Assembly: GCF_009360615.1 (NCBI RefSeq) | Contig: NZ_SPEY01000018.1 | Location: forward strand, 1-64,000 | Direction of reading: 5' to 3' | Source of the DNA: Comamonas sp. | GTDB taxonomy: Bacteria; Pseudomonadota; Gammaproteobacteria; Burkholderiales; Burkholderiaceae_C | DNA length: 64,000 nt | Part shown: positions 32,968 to 41,188 of the stretch, piece by piece | Position numbering within the stretch: the stretch's first letter is position 1 | How the letters are laid out: the number at the start of each line of letters is the position of its first letter | Program-made: the position numbers and the translations under genes | The notes under the pieces: model-generated | What the model was told of the DNA's origin: nothing | The model's input: only the letters and a program-made list of their open reading frames with translations | Database searches by the model: none

Positions 32968-33022
32968 GAGGAGGAAGAATATACGGGCCACGCCTTCGTG
33001 GAGGCAAGCCCGTGGCCAGTGC

Positions 33023-34009
33023 TTACTTGACGGCGATGATGGAGTCCAGCGTCTTCTGGCCGAACTTCTTGGCGTATTCCTTGTACGCGGGCTCCAGCGC
33101 GGTGCGGAAAGCGGCCTGGTCAACCTTCTCCACGACCTTCATGCCGTTGGCCTTGGCTTCTTCAACGCCCTTCTTCTCCACGTTGTCCACAAAGGCGCGC
33201 GAGGCCAGCGCCCCCTTCTTGGCGGCTTCGGTGAACGCGGTCTTCTGGGCGGCGTTCAGCGATCCCCAGAACGAGGGCGACACGATCAAGGCCATGGGGG
33301 CGTAGACGTGGGAGGTCAGGGTCAGGTGCTTCTGTACCTGCCACAGCTTGGCGGACACCAGCACGGAAATGGGGTTCTCCTGGCCGTCGATCGTGCCTTG
33401 CTGCAACGCACCGATGACTTCGGGCCAGGACATGGGAGTGGGCGATGCACCCAGGGTGCGGAAGGCCGTGATGTGCACGGGGTTCTCGGTCACGCGGATC
33501 TTCAGGCCCTTGAGATCGGCCACGCCATTGACCGCATGCTTGTTGTTGCTCAGGTGGCGAAAGCCCTGCTCGCCCCAGGCCAGCGCGATCAGGCCGCGCT
33601 TCTGGAACTTGGCCAGCAGGTCCTGGCCGAAGGCACCGTCCATCACGGCACGTGCGTGCTGGGTGTCGCGGAACAGGAAGGGGATGTCCACCACGCCCAC
33701 ATCGGGCACGAAGTTGCTCAGGGCGCCGGTGGAAACGATGGCGGCTTCCACGGTGCCCAGCTGCAGGCCTTCGATCAGCTCACGCTCGCCACCCAGGGCG
33801 GAGGCGGGGAACTGCTTGAACTTGTAGGCCCCGTTGGTGCCTTTTTCCACGCCTTCGGCCCAGGCGTTGGCAGCAGCGCCGTAATGGGAGTTGACGGCCA
33901 GCGCATAGCCGATCTTGACTTCCTTGCCCTGGGCAAATGCAGTGCCTGCGGTCAGGGCGGCTGTTGCTGCCACGGCCGTGGCGACAAAGGTGCGGCGAAT
34001 CATGCGCAT
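33023..34009 (-). CDS. dctP: TRAP transporter substrate-binding protein DctP
   Basis: 328 residues. The signal peptide (MRMIRRTFVATAVAATAALT, cleavage near AFAQ) directs it to the periplasm. The family pattern is clear: KIGYALAVNSHYGAAANAWA, FPASALGGERELIEGLQLGT, then KGLKIRVTENPVHITAFRTL with the Arg that binds the substrate carboxylate, and TIDGQENPISVLVSAKLWQV. It delivers a carboxylated substrate to DctQM. It is the first gene of the operon; the leader at 34010-34135 faces the terminator of the HAD gene. Confidence 0.95.
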   Translation of the reverse strand: MRMIRRTFVATAVAATAALTAGTAFAQGKEVKIGYALAVNSHYGAAANAWAEGVEKGTNGAYKFKQFPASALGGERELIEGLQLGTVEAAIVSTGALSNFVPDVGVVDIPFLFRDTQHARAVMDGAFGQDLLAKFQKRGLIALAWGEQGFRHLSNNKHAVNGVADLKGLKIRVTENPVHITAFRTLGASPTPMSWPEVIGALQQGTIDGQENPISVLVSAKLWQVQKHLTLTSHVYAPMALIVSPSFWGSLNAAQKTAFTEAAKKGALASRAFVDNVEKKGVEEAKANGMKVVEKVDQAAFRTALEPAYKEYAKKFGQKTLDSIIAVK

Positions 34010-34135
34010 GGTGTGGGTCTCTCAGAAATGTTTTGAAATGAATCAAAAATTGTAGTGAGTGCCAACCGTGGGTTTTTACGCATCCGGGGGTCGTCTTGTA
34101 CGGGTGGATGCATCGTGTTTGGCGATGGATGGACG

Positions 34136-34174
34136 TCAAAAAAGGCCTCCGTGCCGGCAAGCACAGAGGCCTTT
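34136..34174 (-). terminator. Terminator downstream of the HAD phosphatase gene
   Basis: Stem AAAGGCCTC(C)GTGC / GCAC(A)GAGGCCTTT with loop CGGCAA. On the minus strand it is followed by TTTTTT, so it ends transcription from the HAD/prfC side. Confidence 0.8.
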
Positions 34175-34175
34175 G

Positions 34176-34270
34176 AAAATGAGAGCTGCTTGCGCTTGTT
34201 TTCAAACGATTTCAGATTGTTTTGATGTTGAAATCGTTAAGCAAAAAGCAGTTGCAGCTACTGTTTTTGC
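34176..34270. repeat. MITE-like dispersed repeat, copy 3
   Basis: AGCTGCTTGCGCTTG at 34184-34198 faces an inverted, decayed end GCAGTTGCAGCTACTG near 34250-34262. Inside is a perfect inverted repeat AACGATTTC / GAAATCGTT (34205-34213 with 34230-34238). It overlaps the stop codon region of the HAD gene and is AT-rich compared with its surroundings. Confidence 0.65.
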
Positions 34271-35061
34271 GGAGCCAGCAGCTGATCGGCAAGCTGCACG
34301 AAGCCATCGCCGCGCTCGGCCGTGGTCACATAGCGCGGCAGATGCCTGAGCTGGGGCACGAAGCGCGCAATATTGGCCACGCCCACGCTGTGGGGCATGT
34401 GCTCGAACATCTGCTGGTCGTTGGTCGAGTCACCGATATACACCCAGCGCGCCAGCGTGGCGTCCAGATCGATGTCGAACAGCTCGCGCGTGATCCAGCG
34501 CGCACCTTCGAGCTTGTTGTGCTCGCCGAACCAGCCGTTGATGTGGATGGAGCTGACGGTGGCATTCATGCCGGCCGCCTTCATGATGGCCACGCATTCA
34601 TCGATCTGTGCCTGGGGCATGTTCGTGAATTCGCTGTGGTCCACGGCGATATCGCATTCGCGGCCGGCCGAGTCCGTGGCGCGTTTGGCGCCGGGCACGG
34701 CGGCCTCGATCTGCTCGAGCACCTGCTGCATGCGGGCAAAGTTGCGGGCACGCTCGTCGGCAGATTGCTGGTAGAGCTTGTCCAGGCTCCCCTGGGCATT
34801 GCGGCGCAGGGCCACGGCACCGTTCTCGGCCACGATGGCGTCCACGGGCCAGGCCGATGCAAACGGTACGCTCCAGCCCACGGGACGGCCGGTGATGGGC
34901 ACCACTTTCAGGCCCGCATCCTTGAGGCGCGCAATCGCGGCCACCACATGCTCGGGCACCACGCCGTCGGTGGTCAGCGTGTCGTCGATATCGGTCAGCA
35001 CGCCCAGCAGCTTGGCAGGTGTCTGCAGTTCAGACAAAGGGCGCAGAAATTCTTGGCTCAC
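34258..35061 (-). CDS. HAD-superfamily (Cof/MPGP-like) phosphatase
   Basis: 267 residues from a GTG at 35061 preceded by GAGAG; the frame stays open further upstream into prfC but without a matching start signal. HAD motif I is LTDIDDTLTTDG (DxD nucleophile), motif II is PITGRPVGW, and motif IV is YIGDSTNDQQMFEHM. The C2-type cap lies between (NGWFGEHNKLEGARWITREL). It resembles mannosyl-3-phosphoglycerate or sucrose-phosphate phosphatase-like hydrolases. The substrate is unknown. The last codons run into a dispersed repeat. It lies downstream of prfC on the same strand, separated by a copy of the GC-rich repeat. Confidence 0.85.
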   Translation of the reverse strand: MSQEFLRPLSELQTPAKLLGVLTDIDDTLTTDGVVPEHVVAAIARLKDAGLKVVPITGRPVGWSVPFASAWPVDAIVAENGAVALRRNAQGSLDKLYQQSADERARNFARMQQVLEQIEAAVPGAKRATDSAGRECDIAVDHSEFTNMPQAQIDECVAIMKAAGMNATVSSIHINGWFGEHNKLEGARWITRELFDIDLDATLARWVYIGDSTNDQQMFEHMPHSVGVANIARFVPQLRHLPRYVTTAERGDGFVQLADQLLAPQKQ

Positions 35062-35113
35062 AACAAACTCTCTCGATGTTGATCCTCGCCTGAAGCTAGC
35101 GCGGTCCAACTCA

Positions 35114-35204
35114 GAGACATCGAGCAAGAGCCGCCTCGCAGCGAGGATGTCGTCCCCCTCCGGCGAAGCCAGAGAGGGGGAAGGCGCGAAGCGCCCCAGG
35201 GGGT
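35114..35204 (-). repeat. GC-rich dispersed intergenic repeat, copy 3 (inverted, short)
   Basis: On the minus strand it reads CACCCCCTGGGGCGC, a CCTTCCCCCTCTCTGGC / CCGGAGGGGGACGAC hairpin, then TCCTCGCTGCGAGGC and CTCTTGCTCGATGTC. It lacks the GGGGCAGCCCCCGC part of the longer copies. It fills the gap between prfC and the HAD gene. Confidence 0.75.
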
Positions 35205-35212
35205 GATCACGC

Positions 35213-36841
35213 TCAGTTCGCTGAGCCCAGTGCCAGGCCCGCATGCTCGCGCAGCGGGTGGAAATGAATCTTGGGGAAGCGCTCCTGCGCCAGGCGCACG
35301 TCATAGGGGCTGGTGCACAGATAGGCCAGGGTATCGGCCGCATCATGCGCCAGGCGCATGGGGTAGGCGTTCTCGAATTCGCGCAGCTCGGCGGGCGAGT
35401 CGGCCGTGATCCAGCGTGCCCCGGTGTACTGGCAGCCTTCCAGGCGGACATCGCAGTCGTACTCGGTCTTCAGGCGGTGCTGCACCACTTCGAACTGCAG
35501 CTGGCCCACGGCGCCCAGCAGCATATTGCCGCCGACATCGGGCTTGAAGACCTGGATCGCGCCTTCCTCGCCCAGCTGCATCAGGCCTTGCTGCAGCTGC
35601 TTGGTGCGCAGCGGGTTCTTCAGCACCACGGTCATGAACATTTCCGGCGCGAAGAAGGGCAGTCCGGTGAACTGCAGATTGGGGCCGTCGGTGATGGAGT
35701 CGCCCAGCTGCACGCCACCGTGGATCGTGAAACCGATGATGTCGCCCGCATAGGCCTCGTCGACGGCCTCGCGGCGCTGCGACATGAAGGTCACCACGGA
35801 CGTCGGACGCAATTCCTTGCCGGTGCGCTGCACCTTCATCTTCATGCCGGGTGTGTACTTGCCGCTGGCCACGCGCACAAAGGCAATGCGGTCGCGGTGA
35901 TTCGCATCCATGTTCGCCTGCACCTTGAACACCACGCCCGCGAAGGTCTTGTCTTCGGGGTGGATGGTGACCTCTTCGCGCTGCCGGTTGACCTCGGTGA
36001 AGGCGATGCGCGGACCGGGCGGGGGCGACATGTCGACCACGGCGTTCAACACCTCCATGACACCGAAGTTGTTCACGCCGGAGCCGAAGAACACGGGGGT
36101 CAGCTTGCCTTCCAGAAACGCCTGGTGGTCCCATTCGGCCGAGGCGCCCTGGGCCAGTTCCATGCTCTCGATGGCATCGTCGTAGGCCTGGCCGAAGCGG
36201 GCCCGCAGCCTGTCGACTTCCGTCAGCGGGATGACCTCGAAGTCTTCGGGGCGCTTCTCGCTGCCGGCGGCAAACACCGTCATGCTCTGCGTCTGAAGAT
36301 TGATGATGCCACCGAAGCTCTTGCCCTGGCCCACGGGCCAGGTGATGGGGCAGCAGGGCATGCCCAGTTCGCGCTCGACCTCGTCCATGATGTCCAGCGG
36401 GTCGCGCACTTCCCGGTCGAACTTGTTGACGAAGGAGATGATGGGTGTGTTGCGCTGGCGGCAGACCTCGATCAGGCGGCGGGTCTGCGACTCCACGCCG
36501 TTGGCCGCGTCGATCACCATCAGCGCCGAGTCCACGGCCGTCAGCACGCGGTAGGTGTCTTCCGAGAAGTCCTTGTGGCCGGGGGTGTCGAGCAGGTTGA
36601 TCACATGGTCGCGGTAGCTCATCTGCATCACCGACGAGGCCACCGAGATGCCGCGTTGCTTTTCGATTTCCATCCAGTCGGAGGTGGCGTGGCGCGAGGC
36701 CTTGCGGCCCTTGACGGCGCCGGCAATCTGGATCGCGCCCGAGAACAGCAGCAGCTTTTCGGTCAGCGTGGTCTTACCCGCGTCCGGGTGGGAGATGATG
36801 GCGAACGTACGACGGCGCCGGGTTTCTGGGGCGTATGACAC
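35213..36841 (-). CDS. prfC: Peptide chain release factor 3
   Basis: 542 residues from GTG 36841 (reading VSYAPETRRRRTFAIISHPD), chosen because homologues begin at this position; the frame is open to 36931. It is a translational GTPase with G1 SHPDAGKTTL, the switch I region with RGISVASSV, G3 DTPGHKDF and G4 VNKFDRE, then EF-Tu-like domain II (GVVFKVQANMD) and an RF3 C-terminal domain. It recycles RF1/RF2 after termination. No strong ribosome site precedes the GTG. Confidence 0.95.
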   Translation of the reverse strand: MSYAPETRRRRTFAIISHPDAGKTTLTEKLLLFSGAIQIAGAVKGRKASRHATSDWMEIEKQRGISVASSVMQMSYRDHVINLLDTPGHKDFSEDTYRVLTAVDSALMVIDAANGVESQTRRLIEVCRQRNTPIISFVNKFDREVRDPLDIMDEVERELGMPCCPITWPVGQGKSFGGIINLQTQSMTVFAAGSEKRPEDFEVIPLTEVDRLRARFGQAYDDAIESMELAQGASAEWDHQAFLEGKLTPVFFGSGVNNFGVMEVLNAVVDMSPPPGPRIAFTEVNRQREEVTIHPEDKTFAGVVFKVQANMDANHRDRIAFVRVASGKYTPGMKMKVQRTGKELRPTSVVTFMSQRREAVDEAYAGDIIGFTIHGGVQLGDSITDGPNLQFTGLPFFAPEMFMTVVLKNPLRTKQLQQGLMQLGEEGAIQVFKPDVGGNMLLGAVGQLQFEVVQHRLKTEYDCDVRLEGCQYTGARWITADSPAELREFENAYPMRLAHDAADTLAYLCTSPYDVRLAQERFPKIHFHPLREHAGLALGSAN

Positions 36842-37106
36842 AGTATTGAGAGCTGTAAATACAGCCGGAGAAGGCCGGCTGTGACAACAAAAGGTGCAGC
36901 GTTCCGTTTGCCGCACCAGGCCCGCACCCATGCAGGGCAGACCTGTGAATAAGTCTTGAGGGCGCTTATTTTAACGGCAGGGCCAATTCTTGGAGCTGCC
37001 GCGGAAATGCGGGCCGGTCGACGCCCTTGCCCAAGGCCGCTGGCTCCGGCAACTGGCAGATGCACAGCACAATAGAGGCCTTGTTTCCGGTCCTCATCTT
37101 TCCCTC

Positions 37107-38381
37107 ATGAACAGCGCCCCGCAGGAGGTGAATACCTCCTTACCCAACCAGTCTCCTGCCACTGCTGCTCCGGTATGGATCCAGCGCGGCACGCCCGAGT
37201 ACTGGCGGGTCAGCGTGGCGTTGTTCCTGGCGGGGTTTGCCACCTTCTCCCTGCTGTACTGCGTGCAGCCGCTGCTGCCGCAGCTGGTCCACAGCTTTGC
37301 CGTCAGTCCGGCCCAGAGCGCGCTGGCGCTGTCGGTGTCCACGGCCTGCCTGGCCGGATCCATCGTGCTGGCGGGGGCCTTGTCCGAGGGGCTGGGGCGG
37401 CGCAAGCTGATGTTCATCTCCATGGCTCTGGCGGCGCTGTGCAATCTGCTGGCTTCATTCATGCCGCAATGGCATGCGCTGCTGGCCGCGCGCGCGCTGG
37501 AAGGCTTGCTCCTGGGCGGCGTGCCCGCCGTGGCCATGGCCTATCTGTCCGAGGAGATCGATCCGCCCGGCCTGGGCTTTGCCATGGGCCTGTATGTGGG
37601 CGGCACGGCGCTGGGCGGCATGCTGGGCCGGGTCGGCATGAGCGCCATGACCGAGTTCTGGGGCTGGCGCCACGCCATGGCGGTGCTTTCGGTGCTCGAC
37701 CTGCTGGCCGCCCTGGGTTTTGTCTGGTTGCTGCCCCATTCGCGCAACTTCGTCAGGAAGACCGGGCTGGGCGCCAGATACCACCTGCAGGCCTGGGGCC
37801 GTCATCTGCGCCACCCGGGCTTGCCGCTGCTGTTCCTGATCGCCTTCGGCCTGATGGGCGTGTTTGTCAGTATCTACAACTATGCCGGCTTTCTGCTCGG
37901 TGCCTCGCCCTATCAGCTGAGCCAGCTGCAGATCAGCCATATCTTCTACGCCTATCTGCTGGGCACGGCGGCGTCGCCGATGGCCGGGGCGCTGGCCGAC
38001 AGGCTGGGTCGCGGGCCGGTGCTGGTCGCGGGCACTTTGCTGATGGCCTTGGGCGTGGTTCTGACCCTGTTGCAGCCGCTGGCCGCCATCGTGACCGGCA
38101 TGGTCCTGCTGACGGCCGGCTTCTTTGTCGCGCATTCGGTGGCCAGCGGCTGGGTGGGGCGGCTGGCCACGCAGTCCAAAGGCCATGCATCGTCGCTATA
38201 CCTCTGGGGCTACTACATGGGCTCCAGCGTGCTGGGGGCCGGGGCGGGCTGGTTCTGGTCGCGCTGGGGCTGGACGGGCGTGGGCTCCGTGGCCCTGGCC
38301 GTGCTGGCGTTGGTCGTTGCGCTGGCCCTGCGCGTGCAGCGGCTGGCCAAGGTCGCAGCCGCGAGCCGGGCCGCGTCTTGA
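37107..38381 (+). CDS. MFS transporter (YnfM-like)
   Basis: 424 residues from ATG 37107, about 12 transmembrane helices. Loop motifs GALSEGLGRRKLMFIS (after helix 2) and GALADRLGRGPVLVAG (after helix 8) are the two MFS A-motifs. FLAGFATFSLLYCVQPLLPQ opens helix 1, and the WGYYMGSSVLGAGAGWFW stretch near the end is typical of the arabinose-efflux-like YnfM group. The substrate is unknown. It is divergent from prfC; the frame extends upstream to 36990 but the earlier codons look non-coding. Confidence 0.9.
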   Translation: MNSAPQEVNTSLPNQSPATAAPVWIQRGTPEYWRVSVALFLAGFATFSLLYCVQPLLPQLVHSFAVSPAQSALALSVSTACLAGSIVLAGALSEGLGRRKLMFISMALAALCNLLASFMPQWHALLAARALEGLLLGGVPAVAMAYLSEEIDPPGLGFAMGLYVGGTALGGMLGRVGMSAMTEFWGWRHAMAVLSVLDLLAALGFVWLLPHSRNFVRKTGLGARYHLQAWGRHLRHPGLPLLFLIAFGLMGVFVSIYNYAGFLLGASPYQLSQLQISHIFYAYLLGTAASPMAGALADRLGRGPVLVAGTLLMALGVVLTLLQPLAAIVTGMVLLTAGFFVAHSVASGWVGRLATQSKGHASSLYLWGYYMGSSVLGAGAGWFWSRWGWTGVGSVALAVLALVVALALRVQRLAKVAAASRAAS

Positions 38382-38489
38382 TGCCGTCTTGATACCGGCA
38401 AGCCCAATCTCTACCCGCTCTTGACGGGCGAATTTCTACAGTTCCTCCATCGCAATCAAGCCGCGTGAACGGCTTGCGGGAGGAATGAA

Positions 38490-38585
38490 ATGAGCATCAC
38501 CTGGATCGAAGCCCTGGCCGCCTTGACGGCGCTGGGGCTGTTTGCCTATTTGGGCTACGCGCTGCTGCGCCCCGAGAAATTCTGA
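38490..38585 (+). CDS. kdpF: KdpF small subunit of the K+-ATPase
   Basis: 31 residues, one transmembrane helix (ALAALTALGLFAYLGYALL) ending RPEKF, the typical KdpF tail. GGAGGAATG lies just before the ATG. KdpF stabilises the KdpABC complex in the inner membrane. It is the first gene of the kdp locus. The 108 bp upstream has TTGACG at 38422 but no convincing -10 or KdpE site. Confidence 0.88.
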   Translation: MSITWIEALAALTALGLFAYLGYALLRPEKF

Positions 38586-38595
38586 AGGGGCCGCC

Positions 38596-38688
38596 ATGCA
38601 AGTGCTTCAAGACCTGATTTTTGTGAGCCTGACGGTGGTCTGCTTTGTCGGACTGCTGGGCTTTGTGCGCGCCGTGGCGCGTCTTTGA
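38596..38688 (+). CDS. Second tiny membrane protein in the kdp leader
   Basis: 30 residues beginning MQVLQDLIFVSLTVVCFVGL, a single transmembrane helix with a basic C-terminus (VRAVARL). It starts 10 bp after kdpF, with AAGGGG as ribosome site, and ends 12 bp before kdpA, so it is tightly packed in the operon. It resembles KdpF in size and topology but not in sequence. I do not recognise a named family. Confidence 0.72.
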   Translation: MQVLQDLIFVSLTVVCFVGLLGFVRAVARL

Positions 38689-38700
38689 AGGGGGTGGATC

Positions 38701-40407
38701 ATGTGGCTACCCTGGATGGAATTTGCCGCCGTGCTGACGGTGGCGACCTTGCTGACCATTCCCACGGGCCAGTGGCTGGCGCGCTGCTTTACCGGCGAAC
38801 ACCATGGCTGGCTGGAGCGCCTGAGCTATCGACTTCTGGGCGTGAATCCTCAGGAGCGCATGGGCTGGCAACGCTATGCCGCAGCCCTGGTGCTGAGCAA
38901 TGCCGTGATGCTGCTGCTGGGCTATCTGCTGCTGCGACTCCAAGGCAGTCTGCCGCTGAACCCGCTGGAGATTGCGGCACAGACGCCCGATCTGGCTTTC
39001 AACACCGCAGTCTCCTTCATCACCAATACCAACTGGCAGGCTTACGCCGGCGAGAACAGCCTGAGCAATGCGACGCAGATGGTGGTCATCACCTTTCTGA
39101 TGTTTGCCGGAGCGACCACGGGTGTCGCGGCAGGTGCAGGCTTTGTGCGGGGTCTGGCCCGCTCCAGTGCCCAGGATGTCGGCAACTTCTGGGTGGACTT
39201 TGTGCGCGTGTTCTGGCGCGTGCTGCTGCCGCTGTCATTCATCCTGGCCCTGGTCTATGTCTGGCAGGGCATTCCACAGACCCTGCACACCGAGGCCGTG
39301 GCCACGACGCTCGAAGGCGCGAGGCAGCAGTTGCTGATGGGGCCGGTGGCGAGTCTGGAGAGTATCAAGCACCTGGGCACCAATGGCGGCGGCTTCTTCA
39401 GCATGAATGCCGCCCATCCGTTCGAGAACCCGACGCCGCTGACCAATCTGCTGCACATCCTCTCGATGCTGCTGTTGCCTGCTGGCATGACCTATGCCTT
39501 TGGCTCCATGCTGCTGCGCCGCAAGCAGGGCTGGGTGCTGTTTGCGGCCTGCATGGTGATGTTCATCGGCTTTCTGAGCCTGGTGTTCGTGGCTGAGCAG
39601 AACGGCAGCCAGCTGCTGGCGCGCGCCGGGGCCGATCAGCAGTACAGCCTGACCCAGAGCGGCGGCAACATGGAGGGCAAGGAGCTGCGCTTCGGCATTG
39701 CCGATACGGCCTTGTTCGTGACCACCACCACCGCCGCCACCACGGGGTCGGTCAATGCCATGCACGACTCGCTGACGCCGCTGGGCTCCATCACGCCGCT
39801 GGCGCAGATGATGCTCAACTGTGTGTTCGGTGGCGATGGCGTCGGGCTCATCAACCTGATCCAGTACGCCATCCTGACGGTGTTTCTGGCCGGCATGATG
39901 ATCGGCCGCACGCCTGAATTCCTGGGCAAGAAGATCGAGGTGCGCGAGATCAAGCTGGTCATGCTTGCAGTGCTGGTGCCGCCAGCCTGTGTTCTGGGTT
40001 TCACGGCGCTGGCCGTGCTCTGGCCGGATGCCGCCGCCAGCCTCGGCAACCGCGGCCCGCACGGCTTCTCGGAAATCCTCTACGCCTATGCCTCGGCCAC
40101 GGCCAACAACGGCTCGGCTTTCGCCGGGTTGAATGCCAACACGCCGTTCTTCAACACGACCACGGGCCTGGCCATGCTGGCTGGGCGCTTTATGACCCTG
40201 CTGCCCATGCTGGCCGTGGCCGGCAGCCTGGCGGCCAAGGCCACCGTGCCGGCGGGGCCGGGAACGTTCCCCACGGCCACGCCGCTGTTCATGGGCCTGC
40301 TGGTGTTCGTGGTGCTGGTGGTGGGCGGTCTCACCTTCCTGCCGGCGCTGGCCCTGGGGCCCGTGATCGAGCAGCTGCAAATGCTGGTGGGCCAGTTGTA
40401 CGCCTGA
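38701..40407 (+). CDS. kdpA: Potassium-transporting ATPase subunit KdpA
   Basis: 568 residues, ten hydrophobic helices. The four selectivity-filter-like repeats are visible: [50 protein letters not shown], and [17 protein letters not shown]. KdpA forms the K+-selective pore of the high-affinity uptake ATPase in the inner membrane. AAGGGGGTGG provides the ribosome site. Unusually, the next gene is kdpC and not kdpB. Confidence 0.97.
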   Translation: MWLPWMEFAAVLTVATLLTIPTGQWLARCFTGEHHGWLERLSYRLLGVNPQERMGWQRYAAALVLSNAVMLLLGYLLLRLQGSLPLNPLEIAAQTPDLAFNTAVSFITNTNWQAYAGENSLSNATQMVVITFLMFAGATTGVAAGAGFVRGLARSSAQDVGNFWVDFVRVFWRVLLPLSFILALVYVWQGIPQTLHTEAVATTLEGARQQLLMGPVASLESIKHLGTNGGGFFSMNAAHPFENPTPLTNLLHILSMLLLPAGMTYAFGSMLLRRKQGWVLFAACMVMFIGFLSLVFVAEQNGSQLLARAGADQQYSLTQSGGNMEGKELRFGIADTALFVTTTTAATTGSVNAMHDSLTPLGSITPLAQMMLNCVFGGDGVGLINLIQYAILTVFLAGMMIGRTPEFLGKKIEVREIKLVMLAVLVPPACVLGFTALAVLWPDAAASLGNRGPHGFSEILYAYASATANNGSAFAGLNANTPFFNTTTGLAMLAGRFMTLLPMLAVAGSLAAKATVPAGPGTFPTATPLFMGLLVFVVLVVGGLTFLPALALGPVIEQLQMLVGQLYA

Positions 40408-40471
40408 CGCCTTCTTCCCATTGATGCCAATGGCCTGCAGCCGTGATGCGGCAGCAGGCCGGGGAGCAAAC

Positions 40472-41185
40472 ATGAAAACATCGATTCAAACTCTTTCCGC
40501 TTCCGTGCTGCCAAACCCGGCACAAGCGCAGCCCGAGGCGCAAAACGCCTCCTGGCCCCGTCTGCTGGGCAGCAGCGTGCGCGCTGCCCTGCTGGTGATG
40601 GTGGTCTCAGGCATCGCCTACCCCTTGATGACCACAGGGGTCGCGCAGGCGCTGTTTCCCCATGCTGCCAATGGCAGTCTGATCGAACGTCAGGGCCGGA
40701 TCGTCGGCTCGGCCCTGATCGGCCAGCAGTTCACCGGTCGGCAGTACTTCCAGGGCCGTCCCAGCGCCACTGTGGCTCCTGACCCGAGCCAGGAAGGCGC
40801 GAGCGTTGCGGCTCCCTACAACGCGGGGCTCTCTGGTGCCAGCAACCAGGGGGCAACGCACAAGGACTTGTCGGAAGCCGTCGCGCAGCGCGTCGCGCAG
40901 TACCGCGCTGACAACGGCCTGGCGGCAGACCAGGCGGTGCCTGTGGATGCGGTCACTGCGTCGGCATCGGGCCTGGACCCGCATATCTCCCTGGCCAATG
41001 CCCGGTTGCAACTGCCTCGGGTGGCCCAGGCGCGCCAGATGTCTCAGGCCAGACTGCAGGAAATGATGGCCCAGGCCACGCAGCAGCGCAGTCTGGGCCT
41101 GCTGGGCGAGCCGCGTGTGAATGTGCTGCAGCTCAACCTGGCGCTGGATGCCATGCAGCCCGACAACAGCGCAGCGAAGGAGTAA
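40472..41185 (+). CDS. kdpC: Potassium-transporting ATPase subunit KdpC
   Basis: 237 residues from ATG 40472 (GGGGAGC ahead), longer than the usual 190-200 through an N-terminal extension and a longer C-terminus. One transmembrane helix (SVRAALLVMVVSGIAYPLMT) is followed by the family segments SLIERQGRIVGSALIGQQF, FQGRPSAT, the NAGLSGASNQG motif, and DAVTASASGLDPHISLANA. KdpC stabilises the complex. It precedes kdpB here (order A-C-B), and its stop is only 3 bp from the kdpB start. Confidence 0.96.
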   Translation: MKTSIQTLSASVLPNPAQAQPEAQNASWPRLLGSSVRAALLVMVVSGIAYPLMTTGVAQALFPHAANGSLIERQGRIVGSALIGQQFTGRQYFQGRPSATVAPDPSQEGASVAAPYNAGLSGASNQGATHKDLSEAVAQRVAQYRADNGLAADQAVPVDAVTASASGLDPHISLANARLQLPRVAQARQMSQARLQEMMAQATQQRSLGLLGEPRVNVLQLNLALDAMQPDNSAAKE

Positions 41186-41188
41186 GCC

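Noticed and set aside
35062-35451. N-terminal extension of the HAD phosphatase into prfC
   Set aside because: It would read through a dispersed repeat and overlap prfC by more than 230 bp. GTG 35061 with GAGAG gives a normal HAD start.
38422-38450. TTGACG as -35 of a standard kdp promoter
   Set aside because: No acceptable -10 at 16-18 bp spacing and no recognisable KdpE site, so it was not annotated as a promoter.
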